NCBI GenBank assembly: GCA_938039195.1
Contig: CALHVK010000034.1
Span: forward strand, 1 to 21,612
DNA from: an uncultured Carnobacteriaceae bacterium
GTDB lineage: Bacteria; Bacillota; Bacilli; Lactobacillales; Aerococcaceae
Direction: 5' to 3'
DNA: 21,612 bases
Shown here: one piece after another, positions 7,346 to 13,114 of the stretch
Layout: each line of letters begins with the position of its first letter
Numbering within the stretch: position 1 is the stretch's first letter
The notes under the pieces: model-generated
Told to the model about the DNA's origin: nothing
The model's database searches: none
What the model saw: the letters and a program-made list of their open reading frames with translations, nothing else
Translations under genes and position numbers: made by a program

Positions 7346-9070
7346 CTATAATTTAGCTTGCCATTTTTCTGTCCACACTAACTCATTAGGAGTTCCTTTG
7401 AATTCAGATTTCCCTTCAAGTTTATCAATTACAGCTTTAACTGTATTCTCATTACCGTGGTAAGCATTAATAAATGTTTTAACCATTGTTGCATCATGTA
7501 AATGAGTTGTAAAGTTTGTAGACACAAATACTGTTGGTGCTTCATGTACATACCAAGGAACTTCATTCGACATTGCTGTCTTCCATTGGATACGGTAATT
7601 ATTTTGTGCACCATATCCAATCACATTCGCAACTACTAATGCTAAATCAACTGTCTCTCTATACTCTAGTGTACGACCTTTGATACGACTATTTCCATCA
7701 TTAACGGTTACCTCATATCCACGACTTGTTAATTCATCTACGAAACGGTTTAACACTGAATCATCATTAGCCATGATTCCACCTTTTTCGCCATCTAAGT
7801 AATACAAGCGTACACGTTTATGATCTACAGGATTAATTGGTAAGTTTTGTTGTGTATCTTTAACCAGAGTAATTCCACGGTCAGCTGCTTCTTTTTGCCA
7901 TTCAAGGTGTTCAGCGCAACCAATGACTTCTAACTCTTTCTTATCTTTCAACAATGTACCATTTGCTTGTTTTTCAGGGAGATTTAATTTTGCTTTCAAT
8001 CCTAAAATACGGCGTAATGCATCAGTCATACGTTCTTCAGTAATGACTCCATCGTGATAGCCTTTTAACATGAAGTTAAAGTCTTCTTCCATATTGTTGA
8101 AGAATAAGAACATGTCACATCCTGCAGCAATAGCTCCTGGAACATAATCCTCACGACGCATCGCACTTGTCATCCCTAACATGTGGCTAGCATCTGTGAT
8201 GACCATTCCGTTGAAGTCTAATTTTTCTTTTAGCAAGTCTTGAATTAATTCTTCAGCAAGTGTTGCTGGCATTACATCTTTATCTTCAAGGCCTGGACGA
8301 AGTGCTTTTTGGTATTCAGGCAATGCAATATGGCCAGCCATAATCATTTCAACACCATTTTCAATATGGTTACGATATACTTTACCAAAAGAATTTTCCC
8401 ACTCTTCTACTGAAAGTTCATTCACCCCTAAAATTAAGTGTTGGTCACGTTCTTCAGTTCCATCTCCAGGGAAGTGTTTCACACAGCAAACTACTTCTCG
8501 TTCAGCTTTTAATCCTTCTACATATGCGTTTGTATATTTAATAACATCTTCAGCAGTTGTACCATACGCACGAGTATTAACGATTGTATTTCTCCAGTTT
8601 TGTAAAATATCCACACATGGGTCAAAGTTAACGTTTACCCCAAGAGCCGTTTCTTCACGGGCAGATACAAGTCCTGCATGATAAGGGACCCATGTATCAC
8701 GGCTTGCTTCGGATTGTGCACCAGAAGAAATATAAGTACCACCTTTAACAGCACCGTCACCGCCTGAATCACAGTTTGCAGCCACTAATAATGGAATTTT
8801 TGTTTGAGATTGCAAATCATTAATCAATCCCTGAACATCTTCTGGGCTACCGTTCATATATCGGACACCACCGATATGGTATTTTTCAAGAATTTCTTTG
8901 TTGCTTAAGTTGTTTCCGCTAAAAGCATCTCCTCCAAAGAAGAATAAGTTTGTAAATAATTGTCCCACTTTTTTTTCATCCGTCATGCCTTTAATCGTTG
9001 ACTCAACCCATTCAATTTGATTTGGGTTTAAGTTGTATGGTTTTTTTGATAAATCTACTAATCTTGCCAT
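7346..9070 (-). CDS. Family 3 glycoside hydrolase, NagZ-like beta-N-acetylhexosaminidase
   Basis: GH3 enzyme of 574 aa. The N-terminal barrel (about 20-360) has KHFPGDG at 198-204, followed by Asp209-x-His211 (RDQH), the acid/base dyad typical of NagZ-type beta-N-acetylglucosaminidases, and the nucleophile Asp293 in VITDASHMLGM. A second alpha/beta domain occupies about 375-574; many bacterial NagZ proteins lack it, whereas two-domain forms occur in Firmicutes. No signal peptide is present, so it is probably cytoplasmic. Beside beta-glucuronidase and a symporter, the simplest reading is sequential trimming of imported saccharides with alternating glucuronate and N-acetylhexosamine. Substrate specificity is inferred; a glucosidase or another hexosaminidase is possible. 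AGGAGGAAGTAAA precedes the ATG. Confidence 0.85.
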   Translation of the reverse strand: MARLVDLSKKPYNLNPNQIEWVESTIKGMTDEKKVGQLFTNLFFFGGDAFSGNNLSNKEILEKYHIGGVRYMNGSPEDVQGLINDLQSQTKIPLLVAANCDSGGDGAVKGGTYISSGAQSEASRDTWVPYHAGLVSAREETALGVNVNFDPCVDILQNWRNTIVNTRAYGTTAEDVIKYTNAYVEGLKAEREVVCCVKHFPGDGTEERDQHLILGVNELSVEEWENSFGKVYRNHIENGVEMIMAGHIALPEYQKALRPGLEDKDVMPATLAEELIQDLLKEKLDFNGMVITDASHMLGMTSAMRREDYVPGAIAAGCDMFLFFNNMEEDFNFMLKGYHDGVITEERMTDALRRILGLKAKLNLPEKQANGTLLKDKKELEVIGCAEHLEWQKEAADRGITLVKDTQQNLPINPVDHKRVRLYYLDGEKGGIMANDDSVLNRFVDELTSRGYEVTVNDGNSRIKGRTLEYRETVDLALVVANVIGYGAQNNYRIQWKTAMSNEVPWYVHEAPTVFVSTNFTTHLHDATMVKTFINAYHGNENTVKAVIDKLEGKSEFKGTPNELVWTEKWQAKL

Positions 9071-9091
9071 TTTACTTCCTCCTATAATGAA

Positions 9092-9119
9092 GCTCCGTAA
9101 ACTATTTAGCTTACGGAGC
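9092..9119 (-). other. Intercistronic hairpin between symporter and GH3 genes
   Basis: GCTCCGTAA (9092-9100) and TTACGGAGC (9111-9119) form a perfect 9-bp stem with a 10-nt loop in the 58-nt gap. The minus strand continues TTCATTATAGGAGG with no U-tract, so this is probably not a terminator. It may protect the 3' end of the symporter message or tune downstream translation. Confidence 0.5.
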
Positions 9120-9128
9120 GTTGATTAA

Positions 9129-10598
9129 TTATGCATTTTGTTTTGCTAATGTTTCAGCTTTGATACGAGCAATTTCCGTTTGAATTTCTTCCATTTTCTC
9201 TTTGTTTAATGGGTAGAATTTCATCGCGATAATATTACAGAAGTAACCAAACATAACGAATCCACAGAACATCACTAAACCGATAAATTTCAATTCTGGT
9301 GTTAGTGGTGTATCGACTTGAGGTAATTTTTCAGTAAAACCGATAGATGCACATAGGATACCTACAAATGCAGAACCAAATGAAGAAACGATTTTATCAA
9401 CAGCACTGAATAATGTTCCCATTAAACCAGGAACGTAACGTCCTGAACGATATACTTCGTAGTCCGCACAGTCAGCTGTCATAGGAATTACCATTGTACC
9501 TGCTAAACCATTTGCACCTTGAGCTAAGATAAATAATACTAAGAACGCAATTGTAAAGAATGATAATCCTGTATATCCCTCAGCTCCTGGTAATGAGAAT
9601 GTCGAAGGATCAGCAACATAGAATAGACCGAATAATAATCCGTAAAGGATAATACCTGCCCATGAACCTAATAACAACGCTTTTCTTTGTCCTAGTTTTT
9701 GTGCAATAAATTTAACTCCAAGAATCATAATTAAAATCTTAGGAATTAATGTATATTGGTTAAATGTGTTAAGTAATTTATAGTTTCCACAAATGATACC
9801 AAAGATGATTACAGATACCGTAGCATTAGAAGTAACCAAAGCTGCCAATTTATCCGTTGATGCTGATACTACTAACATTTGGATAGCGCGGTTATTTTTT
9901 AATACATCCCAGTAATCTTTGAAAGTAACTTTCACAGGTTCCCCAGTACCGAAGAACTCTGTACGGTCTTTATCTTTAAGTGCAAAGATTGCTAACCAAG
10001 TGAAGATTACAGTAACAGGAGCAATATAAATCCATAGTTCTTGGAATAATTCAGCAGTAAAACCGCCATATTTTGGAACTAAGTGTTGAGCAACAAAACC
10101 TGGTACTAACGCGAATAATGTAGCGTTATAGATACCGTCGTAAATACCAAATGTTGGACGTTGCTTAGGATCATTTGTTAAACAGCTTTGAGCTGATTTA
10201 GTTACTACAGTTTGTAATGTATAACCGATGATGTAGATTAAATAAATCACTAAGAAATAGATGAATCTAAATTGTTCTGGTAAATGGTGAGTTGTAAAGA
10301 ACATTAAGAAAGTAGTAATTAGTAACACGATATTACCAGCTGCCATAAACGGACGGTTTTTACCAAATTTTCCATCTGTTTTATCTACGATATAACCAAC
10401 GATTGGGTCTGTAATCGCGTCCCAAATACGCATAAATGTCATTACAGAAGTAGCCATTACTACCGCTACCCCTACATAACCTGTTAAATAGTAAGCAACG
10501 AAGTTCAATAGAACTAGCCATAAGTTTGTTGATGTATTATTTAAAGCAAATAACGCCATTTGCCACGTTTTCGCTCTATGAATTCCTGTGTTTTCCAT
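9129..10598 (-). CDS. GPH-family glycoside/glucuronide:cation symporter (MFS)
   Basis: Integral membrane transporter of 489 aa with about 12 hydrophobic segments. The glycoside-pentoside-hexuronide signature is clear at residues 57-84: RIWDAITDPIVGYIVDKT followed by GKFGKNRPF. MelB and UidB (GusB) of E. coli belong to this family and couple sugar or glucuronide uptake to H+ or Na+. In transcript order it precedes the GH3 enzyme and beta-glucuronidase, so it most likely imports the beta-glucuronide or short GlcA-containing saccharide they cleave. The extended C-terminal tail (about 465-489, rich in Lys and Glu) is cytoplasmic and charged. AAGGAGTTATTAAC precedes the ATG, 19 nt after the HAD gene. 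The exact substrate cannot be read from the sequence. Confidence 0.9.
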   Translation of the reverse strand: MENTGIHRAKTWQMALFALNNTSTNLWLVLLNFVAYYLTGYVGVAVVMATSVMTFMRIWDAITDPIVGYIVDKTDGKFGKNRPFMAAGNIVLLITTFLMFFTTHHLPEQFRFIYFLVIYLIYIIGYTLQTVVTKSAQSCLTNDPKQRPTFGIYDGIYNATLFALVPGFVAQHLVPKYGGFTAELFQELWIYIAPVTVIFTWLAIFALKDKDRTEFFGTGEPVKVTFKDYWDVLKNNRAIQMLVVSASTDKLAALVTSNATVSVIIFGIICGNYKLLNTFNQYTLIPKILIMILGVKFIAQKLGQRKALLLGSWAGIILYGLLFGLFYVADPSTFSLPGAEGYTGLSFFTIAFLVLFILAQGANGLAGTMVIPMTADCADYEVYRSGRYVPGLMGTLFSAVDKIVSSFGSAFVGILCASIGFTEKLPQVDTPLTPELKFIGLVMFCGFVMFGYFCNIIAMKFYPLNKEKMEEIQTEIARIKAETLAKQNA

Positions 10599-10617
10599 GT
10601 TAATAACTCCTTATTTT

Positions 10618-11445
10618 TTATGACTTAAATTGTGATAAATGATTATGATAAATTGCTTGATACTTTTTATCGTCGTAATGTCCGCCAATAAATTCTGGAA
10701 GAATTTTTGCAATTAACGTTTCCCACGACTCTTTTTCTTTTCCAAATAAAATTGGATAGAAATGTACTTCATTAACTTTTGCAGCGTCTAAATCACCAGG
10801 TGCATCTCCAATCATTAAGATTTTCTCTTTTTCAAATCCGAGAGACTTGATTTCGTTGATTGCTGTTGCTTTACTTCCTCGTTCTTGTCCGAAGAATTCT
10901 GAAACAAATGGCATTAACCCATGACGTTTCCATTCGCTATTAACCGCTTCGCTATTGGCCGAAGAAACAATCGCAATCTGTGCTACTTTACTAATTTCTT
11001 CTAAAGACCTTTTCACGCCTTCAAAAGGTTTGTCTTCGCCAACAAGTTCTGTTTCAATGCCGTGATTTACAGCCTTGCTCCACTCGAGCGCCTTCACTAG
11101 AACAGCATCATTATGCTTTGTAATTTCCTCTTCCAGTGATTGATTGGAAAGAGAAGTTGTATGATTACACCAGTTAGCAAACACTGTAAAGTCTTCAATT
11201 GATTCGCCATGTTCTTTAGCAAACTCGAGACTAAGTAGCAATCCTTTGAAGCGATTAATTCCCCTCGTTTCAGAGAATAAGTTGACACGATTCCATTCTT
11301 TTAAGTAGACTTCTTGATTTTGAATCTCGAAGAACTTTGCAGCTAGCGGTCCAAAGAATCGAATGTGCTTAATATCCATTGTGTCCATTGCACAGCCATC
11401 AGAGTCGATGCATACCACGAATGGACTTTCATTTGTTAAAGCCAT
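10618..11445 (-). CDS. HAD-superfamily hydrolase (beta-phosphoglucomutase-like phosphatase)
   Basis: Soluble HAD-fold protein of 275 aa from the ATG at 11445. Motif I is VCIDSDGCAMDTMD (nucleophile Asp14, acid/base Asp16), followed by a large alpha-helical C1 cap (about 22-140), motif II IVSSANS (Ser161/162), the Lys192 region and motif III MIGDAPGD (Asp214, Asp218). All catalytic motifs are present. An in-frame ATG at 11460 is rejected because AAAGGAG lies between it and 11445. It is the first gene of the HAD-symporter-GH3-GUS unit, which suggests dephosphorylation of a sugar phosphate from the same substrate or a detoxifying role. No specific function is recognised, and the long cap differs from ordinary phosphoglycolate phosphatases. 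Confidence 0.8.
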   Translation of the reverse strand: MALTNESPFVVCIDSDGCAMDTMDIKHIRFFGPLAAKFFEIQNQEVYLKEWNRVNLFSETRGINRFKGLLLSLEFAKEHGESIEDFTVFANWCNHTTSLSNQSLEEEITKHNDAVLVKALEWSKAVNHGIETELVGEDKPFEGVKRSLEEISKVAQIAIVSSANSEAVNSEWKRHGLMPFVSEFFGQERGSKATAINEIKSLGFEKEKILMIGDAPGDLDAAKVNEVHFYPILFGKEKESWETLIAKILPEFIGGHYDDKKYQAIYHNHLSQFKS

Positions 11446-11483
11446 ATACTCTCCTTTCATAAAATATAATCATTTTCTAAAGT

Positions 11484-11510
11484 CTGCAGATGATTTTGTT
11501 AGATGACTTT
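11484..11510. promoter_or_regulatory. Operator-like repeats in the HAD-gene leader
   Basis: CAGATGATTTT (11487-11497) and TAGATGACTTT (11500-11510) are direct repeats 13 bp apart, each one base away from CAGATGACTTT found in the kdgA promoter region. They lie inside the predicted transcribed leader, where a bound repressor could act as a roadblock. The role is inferred. Confidence 0.35.
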
Positions 11511-11536
11511 CTATGCACTCGCTTACATTAGTGCTT

Positions 11537-11569
11537 AAAAATAAAATCATCCCTTCTTTTAGAAATGAT
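11537..11569 (-). terminator. Possible leader attenuator hairpin of the HAD-symporter-GH3-GUS operon
   Basis: On the minus strand AUCAUUUCU pairs with AGGGAUGAU (11561-11569 with 11546-11554), a continuous 9-bp stem with two G-U pairs and a 6-nt loop. TTTATTTTT (11545-11537) follows directly. It lies roughly 30-60 nt after the predicted start of transcription and about 90 nt before the first gene. The stem is weak, so partial termination or mere chance is possible; no antiterminator pairing was identified. Confidence 0.4.
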
Positions 11570-11589
11570 GTGACGTTTTGCAGTGAATT

Positions 11590-11598
11590 CATCTGATG
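11590..11598. promoter_or_regulatory. Candidate GntR operator at the HAD-gene promoter
   Basis: CATCTGATG is an exact match to the palindrome CATC-W-GATG in the kdgA promoter (4693-4701). It starts 5 bp downstream of the -10 box, at the expected transcription start, a classic repressor position. This is the strongest link between the two hexuronate transcription units. Confidence 0.6.
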
Positions 11599-11603
11599 TA
11601 TTC

Positions 11604-11632
11604 ATTGTATCAGATATGAATTAAAAAATAAA
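11604..11632 (-). promoter_or_regulatory. Promoter of the HAD-symporter-GH3-GUS-GntR operon
   Basis: On the minus strand the -10 is TACAAT (11604-11609, five of six bases), preceded by TGA, making an extended -10 (TGNTACAAT). The -35 at 17-bp spacing is poor (TTTATT, 11627-11632), which an extended -10 can compensate. The start is expected near 11597, within the CATCTGATG operator. Confidence 0.6.
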
Positions 11633-11715
11633 TACCTAAATTAAAAATTTTTCAAACTTTTTTAAATAACTTTATTTCCCTTTAAATAAAGGTTTTATTT
11701 AATATAATAGGAAAT

Positions 11716-11756
11716 AAAAAAATCAACAGACGACTTTTTAAAGTCATCTGTTGATT
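11716..11756 (-). terminator. Intrinsic terminator of the lsr operon
   Basis: ATCAACAGACGACTTT (11722-11737) and AAAGTCATCTGTTGAT (11740-11755) form a stem of up to about 16 bp. The single non-Watson-Crick position is a G-U wobble in minus-strand RNA but a C-A mismatch in plus-strand RNA, so the hairpin is built for minus-strand transcripts. Six T residues follow (11721-11716). It lies about 75 nt after the aldolase stop. The arm contains the same AAAGTCATCTG 11-mer as the kdgA control region. Confidence 0.8.
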
Positions 11757-11829
11757 AATGAAAAATAGTCATAAAAGTTAGATTTCCTATTAGTTGTGAT
11801 TTATCATTTTTACATTTGTACAGACTTGA

Positions 11830-12666
11830 TTAGTCGTTTAAGTACTTGCCCTCTACTCCAAGAACATCACAAATTTTCTTTAAATCCGCTTTTGATAATA
11901 CATTGTTTTCACTGACACTTTTTCCGCTTACACGTTTCAATTCTAATGCAATATGAGCTGCTTTATCAGCTGTTTCGATTAAACCGAAGCAATCTTGGTA
12001 ATCTGTACCAGTTGAAAGTACTCCATGCTTCGCCCAAACTACTAGACGATGTGTTTCAAGTTCGCGTGCTGTATCAACACCAATCAATTGAGTCCCTGGA
12101 ACTTCCCAAGGTAAAACCGCAATTCCATCGTGGAATACTACGATTGACTCTGTTAAGACTGACCACAAATCAAGTGTTAACGATTCACTTGTTACTTCAT
12201 CTAACAATGAGTATACAGCAATATTGGTCGCATGATTATGGATTACAACACGGTGATTTGGATCTACTTTTACACGCGCCGCATGTGCTAATACGTGCAT
12301 AAAAATTTCACTTGTTGGATGTTTCCCAGTTACGAATCCTGCTACCACTTGATAACCTTTAGATGTCAATTTAATAATCCCTGTATCTACGTGTGGCTGT
12401 AAACACAATGTTCTAAAATGACTCCCAGAAGCAGTAATTAAGATATATTCACCTTGGATATGTTTTGGCACCTCAAGCACTTCAGTTTCTATTCTATTAT
12501 CAGGATAAAATGAATATGGAGTTTTCTCTAAATCCTTCGCAAGAGTTTTTACTTCGTTCTCTGTTAAACGATAGCTCACATTTCCACCATTATATTCATC
12601 CCACCCCTTGTTCCACATGTCATAAGTCACATGACACAATTCATTTATATAATCTGGGTATGTCAT
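11830..12666 (-). CDS. rhaD: Class II aldolase, L-rhamnulose-1-phosphate aldolase type
   Basis: Zinc-dependent class II aldolase of 278 aa, close in length and sequence to E. coli RhaD (274 aa), which splits L-rhamnulose 1-phosphate into dihydroxyacetone phosphate and L-lactaldehyde. The active site is complete: NKGWDEYNGGN (19-29, phosphate-binding region), Glu120 in HPTSE, zinc ligands His143 and His145 (IHNHATN) and His214 (WAKHGV), then FGLIETADKAAH near 227-238. No rhamnose isomerase, rhamnulokinase or rhamnose regulator is nearby; it is the last gene of an lsr operon. Its natural substrate may therefore be another sugar or dione phosphate, perhaps derived from phospho-AI-2 or a deoxypentose. 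A GGAAGG site precedes the ATG, and a G+C-rich hairpin separates it from the cupin gene. Confidence 0.85.
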   Translation of the reverse strand: MTYPDYINELCHVTYDMWNKGWDEYNGGNVSYRLTENEVKTLAKDLEKTPYSFYPDNRIETEVLEVPKHIQGEYILITASGSHFRTLCLQPHVDTGIIKLTSKGYQVVAGFVTGKHPTSEIFMHVLAHAARVKVDPNHRVVIHNHATNIAVYSLLDEVTSESLTLDLWSVLTESIVVFHDGIAVLPWEVPGTQLIGVDTARELETHRLVVWAKHGVLSTGTDYQDCFGLIETADKAAHIALELKRVSGKSVSENNVLSKADLKKICDVLGVEGKYLND

Positions 12667-12708
12667 ATCATTTTCCTTCCTCTACTCTAATAAAAAATAT
12701 TTATAATA

Positions 12709-12733
12709 CCCCCTGTTAAAACTTGACAGGGGG
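12709..12733 (-). other. G+C-rich intercistronic hairpin between cupin and aldolase genes
   Basis: CCCCCTGT (12709-12716) and ACAGGGGG (12726-12733) form a perfect 8-bp stem with a 9-nt loop. On the minus strand the following bases are TATTATAAATATTTTTTATT, so a T-rich run comes about 11 nt after the stem rather than directly. It could be a leaky terminator or a 3'-end stabiliser that sets the aldolase level apart from the rest of the operon. Confidence 0.55.
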
Positions 12734-12742
12734 TTAGGGGTC

Positions 12743-13099
12743 TTAGTCTTTCGGCTCGAAATCAGGCGTTTCAATCTTATCTACTTCTTGGAAAGGTGCT
12801 AATGTCGAAACCATAACAATAGGTTCATCATATGGATTCTTAACATAATGAACTTCATTTGGTTCAATGTGAATAAATTGACCTTTTGATAAAGTTACTT
12901 TAGCATCATCAACATAAATATCAATTTTCCCTTCAAGAACATAGAAATTTTCTTCCATGATTTCATGATAATGAGCAGGAAAATCTTGCCCAGGATTAAA
13001 TTTTACTACTGCAAAATTGGAACGTGGACCTCTCATTAAATATTTCGGACCACTGTCGCCAAAGCGGTATTCTCTGTCTTTTTCATCTAATACAAACAT
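12743..13099 (-). CDS. Small cupin-domain protein in the lsr operon
   Basis: Single-domain cupin of 118 aa. Cupin motif 1 is GQDFPAHYHEIMEENFYVLEG (begins at residue 37; metal ligands His43, His45 and a Glu at 49 or 50), and motif 2 is GQFIHIEPNEVHYVKN, giving the last His. Such proteins bind one divalent metal and include isomerases, epimerases and dioxygenases. The gene starts 15 nt after lsrK, where enteric operons have genes for phospho-AI-2 processing, and there is no LsrG homologue in the window. An isomerase acting on the LsrK product in place of LsrG is an attractive but unproven role; binding or dioxygenase activity is also possible. GGAGTGATTGT precedes the ATG. The specific function is not recognised. 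Confidence 0.8.
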   Translation of the reverse strand: MFVLDEKDREYRFGDSGPKYLMRGPRSNFAVVKFNPGQDFPAHYHEIMEENFYVLEGKIDIYVDDAKVTLSKGQFIHIEPNEVHYVKNPYDEPIVMVSTLAPFQEVDKIETPDFEPKD

Positions 13100-13114
13100 A
13101 CAATCACTCCTTCA

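Larger units (their letters stand above)
11446..11829. promoter_or_regulatory. Regulatory intergenic region between the lsr operon and the glucuronide operon
   Basis: This 384-bp AT-rich gap holds no gene on either strand. From high to low coordinates it contains the terminator of the lsr operon (11716-11756), an AT-rich stretch (about 11620-11715), the promoter of the HAD gene (11604-11632), a palindromic operator (11590-11598), a leader hairpin with U-tract (11537-11569), and two more operator-like half sites (11487-11510). The predicted leader of the HAD transcript is about 150 nt. Confidence 0.7.

Noticed and set aside
11446..11460. Upstream in-frame ATG for the HAD protein
   Set aside because: AAAGGAG lies between the two ATGs and serves the second one at 11445.
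11568..11585. cre-like TGCAAAACGTCACA in the leader of the glucuronide operon
   Set aside because: The central CG is displaced by one base relative to the cre consensus, and the outer TG and CA do not line up.
11946..12302. Open frame of 118 codons on the plus strand opposite the aldolase
   Set aside because: No ribosome site, low-complexity composition, and fully antisense to a well-supported gene. The same applies to the other plus-strand open frames across the window.
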